A stretch of 64,000 nt of DNA, taken from the NCBI RefSeq assembly GCF_003600685.1, contig NZ_CP032084.1:1116001-1180000 (forward strand). Direction: 5' to 3'. The notes beneath the pieces were generated by a model that was given only the letters and a program-made list of their open reading frames with translations, searched no databases and was not told the DNA's origin. This document shows, piece after piece, positions 46,871-55,970 of the stretch. A program made the translations under genes and the position numbers. This DNA comes from Achromobacter sp. B7. GTDB lineage: Bacteria; Pseudomonadota; Gammaproteobacteria; Burkholderiales; Burkholderiaceae_B. Position 1 is the stretch's first letter, and each line of letters starts with the position of its first letter.

Positions 46871-48406
46871 CTACTTGCGGCCGAACAGCCGTCCCAGGAA
46901 GCCGGCGGGTTTGGCGGCGGCCGCTTCCGCTTCCAGCGCGTTCTTCATCGACAGCTCCTGAAAATACGGCTTGCCGTTTTGCTGGTAGGACGAGGAGGCC
47001 TGGCGGTAGGCCACGGCCGATTCCGCGTGGCGCTTCATCTGGCCGTAGATCCGGCCGCGCGCGAACAGCGCCCAACTGCGGTAGTCGGGGTCCAGCGCCA
47101 GCAGCCGGTCGCAAGCGGCCAGCCCTTCGTCATTGCGTTTGGCGGCGATCAGCGCGTTGATGCGCTCGGCGTGCAGCGGGCCGCTGTCAGGCCAACGTTC
47201 CAGGGCGGTGTCGGCGTAGGCCACGGCCTCGTCGGCGCGGTTCAAATGCGTCAGCGCTTCGATGCGGACGCGACGCCATTTCAGCCAGTCCGGGTCCAGC
47301 GAAATGGCCACCTCGGCCAGCGGCAGCGCTTCGTCGTAGCGTTCCAGGTAGTTCAGCATGTCGGCCGCGTTGCCGGGCAGGAAGTCGTCGCTGGGGGCGA
47401 GCTCATAGCCTTTCAGGTAGTACGCCAGCGCGGCTTCCCAATTGCGCTGGTCGCGCTGGGCGTTGCCCGCCACGAACAGCAGCTGCGCGTCGCCGCTGTC
47501 AAGCGGGTCCAGGCCGATCAGCGCTTCTTCGGCAAGTTTCGGTTCGCGGCTGCGCACGTATTCGCGCGCTTGTTCCTTGCGGCCCTCCCAGCCGGTGTCG
47601 GACAGCGTATCCAGATGGCGCCACAAGGGCACGGCTTCGTCCGCGCGACCCAGCCGGTGCAGCGACCGCGCCTTGCCTTCCAGCGGCCAGTCCCAGTCGG
47701 GCTCGCGTCGCAGCAGGCTGGTCCATTCCTCGATGGCGTCGGCGTGGCGTTCCATGGCTTGCAGGCAGGACGCGCGGTTGTGCTGGATAGCGTTTTGTTC
47801 GCCCAGGATGGCGCGGGCGCGGTCGAACATGGCGATGGCGTTTTGCAGGTCGCCCAGGCGCCGGTAGTTATTGCCGGCATCGTACAAAAAGCCGCCGTTG
47901 TTGGGCGCCAGCGCGACGGCACGCTGGTGGTAGGGCAGGGCCTCGGTATAGCGACCGGCGTTGTGCAGGTTTGATCCGATATAGCAGTGCGGCGCGGCGG
48001 CGGCCGAACGCACTTGAGAGGCGCGGGTCCAGCTGGCAATGGCGTCTTCCAGGCGGCGGTCGTTGATCAGCAGGTAGCCTTCGGCCATCAGCAGGCCAAA
48101 GTGCGAAGGCGCGCGTTGGCGGGCATCGCGCAATTCACGCCACGCCTGCTGCTTGTCGCCGTCGTCGTATTGCACCACCGCCTGCACGGCGATGGCGTCG
48201 CTGCATTGCGGGTCCAGCGCCAGCGCGCGCGCCAGATCGGCATCACGCTGGACATAGGCTTTGCGTTGCGCGTGGCAGCGGGCACGCAAGGCCCACGCGG
48301 TGGCCGATGCCGGCTGTTCGCGCACGGCCTGGTCGCACAGCGACAGCATTTTTGGCAAGTCGCTGCCGTCTTCGGCGCGGTGGATGGCTTCGATCAAGGC
48401 GGACAT
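46871..48406 (-). CDS. TPR-repeat protein
   Basis: A 511-residue soluble protein made of about ten tetratricopeptide-type helical pairs. Clear units include NLHNAGRYTEALPYHQRAVALAP, NNYRRLGDLQNAIAMFDRARAI and ADMLNYLERYDEALPLAEVAISL. No signal peptide or membrane helix, and the C-terminus is GFLGRLFGRK. TPR proteins act as scaffolds; the partner is unknown, but the adjacent RDD/zinc-ribbon membrane protein (57 bp upstream in the same direction) is a candidate. Confidence 0.88.
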   Translation of the reverse strand: MSALIEAIHRAEDGSDLPKMLSLCDQAVREQPASATAWALRARCHAQRKAYVQRDADLARALALDPQCSDAIAVQAVVQYDDGDKQQAWRELRDARQRAPSHFGLLMAEGYLLINDRRLEDAIASWTRASQVRSAAAAPHCYIGSNLHNAGRYTEALPYHQRAVALAPNNGGFLYDAGNNYRRLGDLQNAIAMFDRARAILGEQNAIQHNRASCLQAMERHADAIEEWTSLLRREPDWDWPLEGKARSLHRLGRADEAVPLWRHLDTLSDTGWEGRKEQAREYVRSREPKLAEEALIGLDPLDSGDAQLLFVAGNAQRDQRNWEAALAYYLKGYELAPSDDFLPGNAADMLNYLERYDEALPLAEVAISLDPDWLKWRRVRIEALTHLNRADEAVAYADTALERWPDSGPLHAERINALIAAKRNDEGLAACDRLLALDPDYRSWALFARGRIYGQMKRHAESAVAYRQASSSYQQNGKPYFQELSMKNALEAEAAAAKPAGFLGRLFGRK

Positions 48407-48463
48407 GCGTGGGTTCCGTCGTTACGTCGGTTGCTTGGCGGGTGCTGAGAATGGCCGGGTGGC

Positions 48464-49603
48464 CTAGCGCGAGAAGGCGCTGGCGTCGTGGCGGCAACTG
48501 TAGGTACGGTCGCTGGCGGGGATGTCGTCGCTGCCGCATTGCCACCGGCGCACGCCGCCGCCTTTGCGTTCGGCGCGCAGTTCCGGCACGTAGACCAGAT
48601 GCTTGCCCGCCAGGCTGGGCGTGCCGTCGGTGCTGGGCGTGCCGGCAATGGTGAAGCGCAATACGCCGTTGACCGGGTTCATCTCCACCTTGGAAAAGCC
48701 GCTGTCTTGCATGGACTGCTGGCTGATGCCCAGGTCGTCCAGGCTGGCCGGAAACTTCTGCGTGCGCCGATAGTGGTTTTCCGCCAGGCGGCGCACCGGG
48801 TCGGACACCAGGTCGTAGCGGTTGATATCCGCATGCAGCGGGTTGTCGCTGTTGCGATCGCCGGTGGCGTTCACGCCAATGACGATGCCCACCACCACCA
48901 GGACCAGGGTGCCGAAAACAAAAAACAGGAACTTGCCCGCGCCGGTGACGGACGGGGCGCGCGCCACGGCCGCCTGCATCGCGTGCGGGTTCGCATCGCG
49001 TGTGATCACGTGCGTGCCGGCCAAGGCGTTGTGCATGGCGCGTTCGCCAAAGATCATTTGCTGCAAGTGGTGAAACAGGCCCGGCAGCAGCATGTTCACC
49101 GTGTACTTCAACGTGTGCCGCCACATCGACCGCACCAGGCCCGGCGCCTTGCCTTTGCGATTGACCACGCGCAGTTTCACCGCGCGCTTGCCCGGCGACC
49201 CGTTGCCCCACGCGTCCATGATGGCGGGCAGGAACCAGCCAATCAATCCGGCGATCAAGGCAATCCAGAAGGGCGCCTTGTCACCGGTCAAGCCCTCGTA
49301 GGTCAGCTGGGACGCCAGGATCAAGACGGTCATCCCCACTGCCATCACCACGGCGTCTATTGCGCTTGCACCCAGCCGTGGCCAGATGCTGGGGAACACT
49401 AGCGCGTTGCCTTGTCCGGCGGGGGCAGAACGGGCGGCGGCTTTAGGCGCGGAGGCCTTGGCGGGTTTTGTTTTCTTCTTGCCCGTGGCGAATGCGCCGG
49501 CGGGTTGGGCGGCCGACGAAGCCGGGACAGGCAGCGGCGCCTGGCAACTGAAGCATTGCGTATTCGAGGCGGGGTTCTGCCAATTGCAGCGAGGGCATTG
49601 CAT
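48464..49603 (-). CDS. RDD-family membrane protein with N-terminal zinc ribbon
   Basis: A 379-residue multi-domain protein. Residues 1-20 form a zinc ribbon (Cys3-x2-Cys6 ... Cys17-x2-Cys20), followed by an Ala/Lys/Pro linker to about 65, an RDD domain with membrane helices (about 70-190, SIWPRLGASAIDAVV and GSPGKRAVKLRVV), a further helix (about 230-250) and a C-terminal soluble region resembling a type IV pilin-like fold (KFPASLDDLGI...). The ATG at 49601-49603 is chosen because the zinc ribbon begins there. Function unknown. It may pair with the downstream TPR protein. Confidence 0.82.
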   Translation of the reverse strand: MQCPRCNWQNPASNTQCFSCQAPLPVPASSAAQPAGAFATGKKKTKPAKASAPKAAARSAPAGQGNALVFPSIWPRLGASAIDAVVMAVGMTVLILASQLTYEGLTGDKAPFWIALIAGLIGWFLPAIMDAWGNGSPGKRAVKLRVVNRKGKAPGLVRSMWRHTLKYTVNMLLPGLFHHLQQMIFGERAMHNALAGTHVITRDANPHAMQAAVARAPSVTGAGKFLFFVFGTLVLVVVGIVIGVNATGDRNSDNPLHADINRYDLVSDPVRRLAENHYRRTQKFPASLDDLGISQQSMQDSGFSKVEMNPVNGVLRFTIAGTPSTDGTPSLAGKHLVYVPELRAERKGGGVRRWQCGSDDIPASDRTYSCRHDASAFSR

Positions 49604-49807
49604 GGAAACTGAGATCCTGGAGGCGCCTGGGGCCGTACAACAACGACCGGAGCGCGGATGATACTCAAGTCTTGCGCTAGGGAAAACCCGGATCACCGCG
49701 TGTGCGAACAGCCGCCACTGAAACAGACGTGGGGCGCGGGCCTCCGCGGTGTCGCAAGGTTCCGTCGCGATGCCGGGCGTGGATCCGGGCCCGGCGCCGG
49801 CCCATGG

Positions 49808-50992
49808 TTATGCGCCCGTGGCCTCGCGCAGGGCAAGAATGAAAGCGTTCAGTGCTGCATCGCGGTCTGGCTCGTTGGGGCTCGCGTAGCGCGGCTCGGG
49901 ATAGGCGGCAAGCTGCACCACCGCCAGCTGTGCGCGCGTATCGATGAAGATGCGCTGACCGGAATGGCCCATGGCCATCATCGCGCCGTCCTCGCGCAGC
50001 CACCAGCTGTAGCCGTACGCCGCGAGGCCCAGCGCCTCTCGATGCGCGGCGTGCTGGTCGGCCGGGATCTGGAATGCCGGGGTGCCGGACCGTGCGACCC
50101 AGCCTTCGGGCAGGATGCGCTCGCCGCCCGCCACGCCATCGTCCAGCACGAACTGTGCGAAGCGGCCGATGTCGCGTAGCGTCATGCCCGCGCGGCTGCC
50201 TCCGATCTCCTGCCCATCGTCAGATTCCAGCGTGTAGAACCCGTCGAATTCCATGCCGCACGGCTGCCAGATTCGCCGTGACATATAGTCGGCCAGCGTC
50301 CCGCCGGTGGCGGCGCTGAGTACCGCGCCCAGCAGATACGTATCCCCGGTGTTGTAGTGCCATACCCGGCCGGCGTCGTGGGCGCGATGGCAGGCGCGCA
50401 GCAAGCCCAGCACGCCACCCGGCACCTTGTCGGCCAGCGATTTGCTATAGCGATTCACATCCGAGGACTTGTCGGTGTAGTTTTCTTCCCAGGCGATACC
50501 TGATGACATTGTCAGCAGGTGGCGCACCGTCACGGCATCGTAGGCGCAGCCGGCCAGCGCCGGTACATAGGCCGTCACCGGGTCGTCCAGGCTCGCAATC
50601 GAGCCGTCGTGCAAGGCCGCGCCCGTCAGCATGGCCGTCATGGACTTGACCGTGGACATGGTCGACCAGCGCTCATGCGCTTGGAAACCCAGGCCATAGC
50701 GTTCCAGAACAATGTGGCCGCGATGGATCGCGATCAGGCCGGCAACGTTGTTGCGGTCCATCAGATCGGCCACACCCAGCTGTTCATCGCCCTGCGTGAA
50801 GCGCACGTCGATTTCGGGAGCGCGCGGCAAGGGGCGTGGCTGCGAGCCACGGCGGATGGCGCGGGTGGCGAACAGGCGATCGACAATGCGATAGCCATAC
50901 GACTGCAGGCAGGGCGGCCACAGCAGGAAGTCTTCACCGCGCGGCAGGTGTTCAACGGGCTCGGCCAACCGCGGGGAGGGGATAGCGTTCAT
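49808..50992 (-). CDS. Serine hydrolase, beta-lactamase class C/6-aminohexanoate-dimer hydrolase-like
   Basis: A 394-residue SxxK enzyme. Ser113-x-x-Lys116 (MSTVKSM), Tyr213 in HYNTGDTY, and a C-terminal GHSGQRIFI in place of KTG. The arrangement and numbering are very close to NylB-type 6-aminohexanoate-dimer hydrolase (Ser112/Lys115/Tyr215) and EstB-type esterases, so amide or ester hydrolysis is more likely than beta-lactam resistance. No signal peptide, hence cytoplasmic. GAGGTATCC precedes the ATG. It lies 43 bp after a Bug binding-protein gene in one operon, divergent from a LysR gene. Confidence 0.88.
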   Translation of the reverse strand: MNAIPSPRLAEPVEHLPRGEDFLLWPPCLQSYGYRIVDRLFATRAIRRGSQPRPLPRAPEIDVRFTQGDEQLGVADLMDRNNVAGLIAIHRGHIVLERYGLGFQAHERWSTMSTVKSMTAMLTGAALHDGSIASLDDPVTAYVPALAGCAYDAVTVRHLLTMSSGIAWEENYTDKSSDVNRYSKSLADKVPGGVLGLLRACHRAHDAGRVWHYNTGDTYLLGAVLSAATGGTLADYMSRRIWQPCGMEFDGFYTLESDDGQEIGGSRAGMTLRDIGRFAQFVLDDGVAGGERILPEGWVARSGTPAFQIPADQHAAHREALGLAAYGYSWWLREDGAMMAMGHSGQRIFIDTRAQLAVVQLAAYPEPRYASPNEPDRDAALNAFILALREATGA

Positions 50993-51035
50993 GGATACCT
51001 CAATAAAAAGCCGGGCGCGCGGGGCCCGGCACAAA

Positions 51036-52052
51036 TCAGTCGTTGCGCACGCCCAGGCGTTTCACGATCGGGCCCCACACATCGGCCTCGGTTTTCATCG
51101 ACTCCGCCACCGAGGCGGGTCCAAGCTCCTTGGGCGGCGTCATGTAGATGTCGGCCATTTGCTTGCGCACCGCCGGATCAGCCCAGAACTTGCGCGTGGC
51201 CTCGGTAAGCCGAGTCACGATCTCGGGGGGCGTGCCCTTGGGCGCCATCAAGCCGTACCAGGCGTCGCCGGGAAAGCCCTGCACGCCGACCTCCGCAATC
51301 GTGGGCACATCGGGAAGTTGCGCGACGCGGTCTGCGCCGAAGATCACCAGCGGTACCGCCTTGCCGGTCTTGACCTGCGGCACCGCGCCGGTAAGCGCGT
51401 CCGCGGTCAGGTCGATTTGTCCGCCAATCAAATCCATCATTGCCGGCGCTGCGCCCTTGTACGGTACGTGCGACATCTCGATCTTGAAGTGCTCGGCCAG
51501 AAATGCCACGTTCAGGTGTGTGGAATTGCCGATACCGGCCGAGCCGTAGTTCAGATGACCGGGGCTGGCCTTGGCCTTCTTCACCAGGTCATCCACCGAC
51601 CGGATGCCGGTGGCGGGATTGGCCACCAGCACCTGTGAGGTGCCGGCGATCTTCGTGACCGGGTCGAAGTCGCGCGTGGGGTTGTAGGCCAGCTGCGAGT
51701 AGGTGAATGGGTTTACCGACATGTTGGACGTGCTGCCGAACAGCAGCGCATAGCCGTCGGCCGGCTGCTTGGCCACATAGGCGGCCGCGATGCTGCCATT
51801 GGCGCCGGGCTTGTTTTCCACCACCACGGTGCCGCCGATCTCTTTGCCGGCGTAGGCGGCCCAGGCACGCGCCAGCGCGTCGGCCGCGCCGCCGGCAGCC
51901 ACGGGAACAAATACCGAGACCGGGCGGGCCGGCCAGTCGGCGGCGCTAGCTGGCGCGGCGCAAGCCATGGCCAGCGTGCCGGCTGCGGCCAGGCCTATCA
52001 GGCGTTGAAAACGGGAAGAAGCCGACTGCGGAAAGCGCGAACCGAGGGCCAT
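51036..52052 (-). CDS. Bug-family substrate-binding protein
   Basis: A 338-residue Bug/TctC protein. Signal peptide about residues 1-37 (AAGTLAMACAAPASA), binding loop PVSVFVPVAAGGAADALARAWA and VVENKPGANGSIAAAYVA. First gene of a two-gene unit with the serine hydrolase; divergent from the LysR gene at 52175 across 122 bp containing a direct repeat. Likely captures the hydrolase substrate for uptake or signalling. No membrane subunits nearby. Confidence 0.93.
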   Translation of the reverse strand: MALGSRFPQSASSRFQRLIGLAAAGTLAMACAAPASAADWPARPVSVFVPVAAGGAADALARAWAAYAGKEIGGTVVVENKPGANGSIAAAYVAKQPADGYALLFGSTSNMSVNPFTYSQLAYNPTRDFDPVTKIAGTSQVLVANPATGIRSVDDLVKKAKASPGHLNYGSAGIGNSTHLNVAFLAEHFKIEMSHVPYKGAAPAMMDLIGGQIDLTADALTGAVPQVKTGKAVPLVIFGADRVAQLPDVPTIAEVGVQGFPGDAWYGLMAPKGTPPEIVTRLTEATRKFWADPAVRKQMADIYMTPPKELGPASVAESMKTEADVWGPIVKRLGVRND

Positions 52053-52121
52053 GGCCTGTTGCTCCAGTTGAATTCGGATGGTGAACCCGCATTCTGGAAG
52101 TCCCGATTCATTACGTCCAAT

Positions 52122-52149
52122 GCATAATTAATCATCAAAGCATAATTAA
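52122..52149. promoter_or_regulatory. Candidate LysR operator: 10-bp direct repeat 18 bp apart
   Basis: GCATAATTAA occurs at 52122-52131 and 52140-52149 in the AT-rich gap between the Bug gene and the LysR gene. The ATAATTAAT-type partial dyads fit LTTR sites, which often cluster in divergent promoters. Confidence 0.5.
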
Positions 52150-52174
52150 GAAGTAATAAAACCACGGGGTCCGC

Positions 52175-53089
52175 ATGAACTTGCAGCAGCTGGAACACTT
52201 TCTTGTGTTGGTGGAGACTCGATCTTTCAGCCGTGCAGCCGTCAAACTGCACCTGACACAGCCCGCCCTCAGCCGCAGTATCCAGGCGCTTGAAGAAACG
52301 CTGGGCGGCCGCTTGCTTGAACGCGACAAAGAGAAAACGCTGACAGCGCTGGGCGAGTTGGCCATCGTGCGCGCGCGGCGCATCCGGGTCGAACTGTCCG
52401 AGCTGCGTCGCAGCGCCAGTCTGTTGGCCGACTACGCGGGCGGCACGCTGCGGCTGGGCCTCGGCCCCACGCCCACCGCGATTCTTTCGGTGCCGCTGCT
52501 GCGCGAGATGAAGGAGCGCTATCCGGCAATCAAGCTGCTGCTAAGCGGCGGTGCACCCGAGATGCAGGTGCAAGAGCTGCGCGAGGGGGCGGTCGACGCG
52601 CTGGTGGTTCACCGCAATCACATCCCGGCCGACGCGGATCTGCATCTGATGTTCTTTCCCCGCACGCCGCTGGGCTTCGTGGTTCGGACCGGGCATCCAC
52701 TGGCCGGCCGGACCGATCTCGATTTTCAGGCCTTGCGTCGTTTCGGCGTAGCCGCCAGCGGCCGAGCCATGAGCGACGAGGTGATGCACCGACTGAATGC
52801 CTATTTCGGCCCAACAGCGCATTTCATCGAAGCGATCCAGTACCAATCGAACGACATCCACCCGCTGGTCGATTTGGTCCGAACCAGCGATACGGTGTTC
52901 TTTGGCGTGCTGCGCGTGGCGCAGCCTGGAATCGCCCATGGCGAGTTGGTGCACTTGGATATCCGACCGGCATTGGAGTTGTCGTCCCAGTTTGTGTTTG
53001 TGACTCTGGAAGGCAAAACACTGCCACCCGCGCTATTGCGGCTCAGGGAACTGTGCACGCGCTACATGTCGGGAGAGGATGCCCCGTGA
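52175..53089 (+). CDS. LysR-family transcriptional regulator
   Basis: A 304-residue LTTR. HTH at residues 1-60 (QQLEHFLVLVETRSFSRAAVKLHLTQPALSRSIQALE), linker helix with EALRRSASLLADYAGG, and effector domain from about residue 90 (LRLGLGPTPTAIL). Divergent from the Bug-serine hydrolase operon, so it most likely controls that operon. Ribosome site is weak. Confidence 0.93.
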   Translation: MNLQQLEHFLVLVETRSFSRAAVKLHLTQPALSRSIQALEETLGGRLLERDKEKTLTALGELAIVRARRIRVELSELRRSASLLADYAGGTLRLGLGPTPTAILSVPLLREMKERYPAIKLLLSGGAPEMQVQELREGAVDALVVHRNHIPADADLHLMFFPRTPLGFVVRTGHPLAGRTDLDFQALRRFGVAASGRAMSDEVMHRLNAYFGPTAHFIEAIQYQSNDIHPLVDLVRTSDTVFFGVLRVAQPGIAHGELVHLDIRPALELSSQFVFVTLEGKTLPPALLRLRELCTRYMSGEDAP

Positions 53090-53234
53090 CGCGACGGGAA
53101 GCCGGTGTCTTTGCGTGGCACCTGCCGATATAGCGCGCGGGCGCCGGGGCCAAGGCCGTATTTCGGGCCGGTCTGCAACACGGGTAGGGGAACGCAGCCG
53201 CGCCGCAAAGGCGCGTGGGCTGCTGTCGAGGGTC

Positions 53235-53322
53235 TGGCGGAAGCGGTGAGATTCGAACTCACGAACGGTTGCCCGTTGCCGGTTTTCAAGACCGGTGCAA
53301 TCGACCACTCTGCCACGCTTCC
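53235..53322 (-). tRNA. tRNA-Ser(UGA)
   Basis: Eighty-eight nt with encoded CCA. Acceptor GGAAGCG/CGCTTCC, discriminator G, anticodon stem CCGGT/ACCGG with loop CTTGAAA (anticodon TGA), long variable arm, T-loop GTTCGAAT. The rest of the 373-bp gap between the LysR gene and the oxidoreductase gene shows no other gene. Confidence 0.97.
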
Positions 53323-53462
53323 GGGGTGATGCCGCGCCGCGCGTCGGGTCGCGGCGTTACGGTTTGGGGATTCGGCCGTCAGGCAAACATTCTGTCCGAA
53401 CGATCCCGCGAGATGCCGTAAAGGGCGCAATAATAATCTATTTGCTGCAAAGGAGGCACGCG

Positions 53463-54440
53463 ATGCACGCTGTAGAAATCTCCCGCCCCGGCGGCCCCGA
53501 GGTCCTGGTCCCCGTAGAACGCCCCACGCCCGAACCCGGCGCGGGTGAAGTCCTGATCAAAGTCAGCGCCGCGGGCATCAATCGCCCCGACGTTTTCCAG
53601 CGCAAGGGCAACTATGCCCCGCCGCGTGGCGTGTCCGACCTGCCGGGCCTGGAAGTGGCCGGTGAGATCGTGGGCGGTGACGTTGCCGACAGCGGTTTTG
53701 CCATCGGCGACAAGGTCTGCGCCCTGGTGGCCGGCGGTGGTTACGCCGAATATTGCGTGGCGCCCGTGGCGCAATGCCTGCCCATTCCCAAGGGCTTGTC
53801 AGACGTTGAAGCGGCCGGTTTGCCCGAGACCTATTTCACGGTCTGGAGCAACGTGTTCGATCGCGGCCGCCTGTCCGAAGGCGAGATCCTGCTGGTGCAC
53901 GGCGGCGCCAGCGGCATCGGCACCACGGCGATCCAGTTGGCGCGCGCCATGGGCAACCGCGTGTTCGCCACGGTCGGCAGCGATGACCGCGCCCGTGCCG
54001 TCGAGGCACTGGGTGCTGAAAAAGGCATCAACTACAAAACCCAGGATTTCGTAAAGGAAGTCATGGACGCGACCGATGGGCGCGGCGTGGACGTCATCCT
54101 GGACATGGTGGCCGGCGACTACATCGCCCGCGACATGCAGTGCCTGGCCGATGATGGCCGCATCGTCATCATTGCGCAACTGGGCGGTTCGCGCGCCGAC
54201 GTGGACACCTCGCAAGTCATGCGCCGCCGCCTGACCATCACGGGCTCCACCCTGCGTCCCCGTCCCGTCGCCTTCAAGGGCGCCATCGCCCGCGCCCTGC
54301 GCGAACAGGCTTGGCCCTTGCTGGAAAAAGGGGCCATCAAGCCCATCGTTCACGCCACCTTCCCGCTGGCCGAGGCCTCCAAGGCGCACGCCATGATGGA
54401 AGGCGGTGAAAACATCGGCAAAATCATCCTGACAATGTAA
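53463..54440 (+). CDS. NAD(P)H-quinone oxidoreductase (zeta-crystallin-like MDR)
   Basis: A 325-residue medium-chain reductase. N-terminal GroES-like domain (MHAVEISRPGGPEVLVP..., GINRPDVFQRKGNYAPP) and NAD(P) Rossmann domain with VHGGASGIGTTAIQLARAMG (about residues 140-160). No catalytic zinc cysteines are seen, as expected for quinone oxidoreductases. AAAGGAGG lies 7-8 nt before the ATG. Precedes tpiA and secG in the conserved order. Confidence 0.93.
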   Translation: MHAVEISRPGGPEVLVPVERPTPEPGAGEVLIKVSAAGINRPDVFQRKGNYAPPRGVSDLPGLEVAGEIVGGDVADSGFAIGDKVCALVAGGGYAEYCVAPVAQCLPIPKGLSDVEAAGLPETYFTVWSNVFDRGRLSEGEILLVHGGASGIGTTAIQLARAMGNRVFATVGSDDRARAVEALGAEKGINYKTQDFVKEVMDATDGRGVDVILDMVAGDYIARDMQCLADDGRIVIIAQLGGSRADVDTSQVMRRRLTITGSTLRPRPVAFKGAIARALREQAWPLLEKGAIKPIVHATFPLAEASKAHAMMEGGENIGKIILTM

Positions 54441-54446
54441 GAATCG

Positions 54447-54514
54447 CGCGGCGATCGGCGTATCGCCGCGCAACAGGATACAATCTTGGGTTTCGCCTGG
54501 AATTTTTTCCAGGC
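54447..54514 (+). promoter_or_regulatory. Two perfect hairpins in the tpiA upstream region
   Basis: Hairpin 1 at 54447-54472: GCGCGGCGAT/ATCGCCGCGC, 6-nt loop, no T-run. Hairpin 2 at 54495-54514: GCCTGGAA/TTCCAGGC with a TTTT loop. A -10-like TACAAT lies between them (54480-54485). Hairpin 1 could end the upstream transcript weakly; hairpin 2 would sit in the tpiA leader. Confidence 0.45.
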
Positions 54515-54570
54515 AGGCCCGTGGGCGGTTGCATCATTGCCCGGGGCTCACCCCCACTCTGACACCTGCC

Positions 54571-55317
54571 ATGACTTCAGTCGACAATCGCGCCCGCCTT
54601 GTGCTGGGCAACTGGAAGATGCACGGCAACCTGGCCGAGAACGCCGCGTTGCTGACCGAGCTGCGCGCCGCGGATGCCGCGAGCCACTGCGAGATCGGCA
54701 TCTGTGTTCCGTTTCCCTATCTGGCGCAAGCCGGCTCGGCCCTGACCGGAAGCAGCGTGTCGTGGGGCGCGCAAGACGTCAGCGCACACGAAAAAGGCGC
54801 CTACACCGGTGAAGTGTCCGGTGCAATGCTGAAAGAATTCGGTTGCCGCTGGGCATTGGCCGGCCACTCCGAGCGCCGCGTGCTGCACGGTGAAACCGAC
54901 GAAATCGTTGCCGCCAAGGCGCAAGCCGCGCTGGCCGCAGGCCTGACCCCGGTGGTCTGCGTCGGTGAATCGCTGGCGGATCGCGAAGCGGGCAACACAC
55001 TGGCCGTCATCGAGCGCCAGTTGAAGCCCGTGCTGGCCCTGGGCGCCGAATCGGTGGCGCGCATGGTCCTGGCTTATGAGCCCGTCTGGGCCATCGGCAC
55101 CGGCCGCACCGCCAGCCCGGAGCAAGCGCAGGAAGTTCACGGCGCCATCCGCGCCGCCCTGCGCACGCTGGGCGCGGCGCAAGTACAAGTTTTATACGGC
55201 GGTAGCGTCAAAGCTGCCAACGCCGCCAGTTTGTTCGCCATGACTGATATCGACGGGGCCCTGGTCGGCGGCGCGTCGCTAGTGGCTGAAGAATTTTTGC
55301 GTATTGCCGCCATCTAA
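54571..55317 (+). CDS. tpiA: Triosephosphate isomerase
   Basis: A 248-residue TIM barrel of glycolysis/gluconeogenesis. Active-site residues Asn14 and Lys16 (GNWKMHGN), His99 (LAGHSERR) and Glu170 (AYEPVWAIGTG), plus the phosphate-binding YGGSVKAAN. ATG at 54571 is set by the conserved N-terminus; no strong Shine-Dalgarno is present. secG starts 21 bp after the stop. Confidence 0.98.
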   Translation: MTSVDNRARLVLGNWKMHGNLAENAALLTELRAADAASHCEIGICVPFPYLAQAGSALTGSSVSWGAQDVSAHEKGAYTGEVSGAMLKEFGCRWALAGHSERRVLHGETDEIVAAKAQAALAAGLTPVVCVGESLADREAGNTLAVIERQLKPVLALGAESVARMVLAYEPVWAIGTGRTASPEQAQEVHGAIRAALRTLGAAQVQVLYGGSVKAANAASLFAMTDIDGALVGGASLVAEEFLRIAAI

Positions 55318-55338
55318 GTTTCCGTTCCGGAGTCTGTA

Positions 55339-55806
55339 ATGCCCTTGATGCTTAAACTTTTGCTGGCCGTCCAAGTACTTTCGGCGCTGGCTATCATCGT
55401 CCTGGTCCTGCTGCAGCAGGGCAAGGGTGCCGACATGGGGTCCGCTTTCGGTAGCGGCTCGTCCGGCAGCCTGTTCGGTGCCACTGGCGCTGCCAACTTC
55501 CTGTCGCGCGCGACGAAGTGGGCCGCCGTGGTCTTCTTTGCGTCCACCGCCGGCCTGGCCTACGTCAGCCACAAGGGCACCAGCGGCCCGGCCGTTGACT
55601 CCGGCGTGATGCAAAGCTTCCCGGCCGACCGCTCCGTGCCGCAAGTGCCGGGCGCAGCCCCCGCTGCTCCCGCAGCCGGTGGTTCTTCGGTTCCGGGTGC
55701 CGCTTCGGTTCCGGCGGCGCCTGCCGCGCCGGCCAAGCCCGATGCCTCGGTGCCCACTGCCCCGGCCGCTCCGGCCACCAAGCCGGCTGAAACGCCCGCC
55801 AAGTAA
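55339..55806 (+). CDS. secG: SecG, preprotein translocase subunit, with extended Ala/Pro tail
   Basis: A 155-residue SecG: TM1 about residues 3-22 (LLLAVQVLSALAIIVLVLLQQGKGADMG), the SGSLFGATGAANFLSRATKWAA motif, and TM2 about 53-70. The family usually ends near 110 residues; here a low-complexity Ala/Pro/Val tail of about 55 residues (AAPAAPAAGG...) follows, probably cytoplasmic or periplasmic linker without function. Part of the SecYEG channel. Confidence 0.96.
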   Translation: MPLMLKLLLAVQVLSALAIIVLVLLQQGKGADMGSAFGSGSSGSLFGATGAANFLSRATKWAAVVFFASTAGLAYVSHKGTSGPAVDSGVMQSFPADRSVPQVPGAAPAAPAAGGSSVPGAASVPAAPAAPAKPDASVPTAPAAPATKPAETPAK

Positions 55807-55823
55807 GATCGGGCAAGGTTGAA

Positions 55824-55855
55824 AAAGCCGGCGTGCGCGCCGGCTTTTTTATTTT
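55824..55855 (+). terminator. Rho-independent terminator of secG
   Basis: Stem AAAGCCGGCG / CGCCGGCTTT with a TGCG loop and T6. Confidence 0.94.
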
Positions 55856-55970
55856 GCGCCATTGGGATCGGAGCCCGAAATCTGCTTCATTCCGGGTTCT
55901 ACTAAATCCATGCTAGAATGCTCGACTTTCTGGCCTTGCCTATCGGTAGGGTTACAGAAATCTGGTGAAT

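Noticed and set aside
49808..50992. AmpC-type beta-lactamase resistance gene
   Set aside because: No signal peptide, no KTG motif, and the operon context with a Bug protein favours a catabolic hydrolase.
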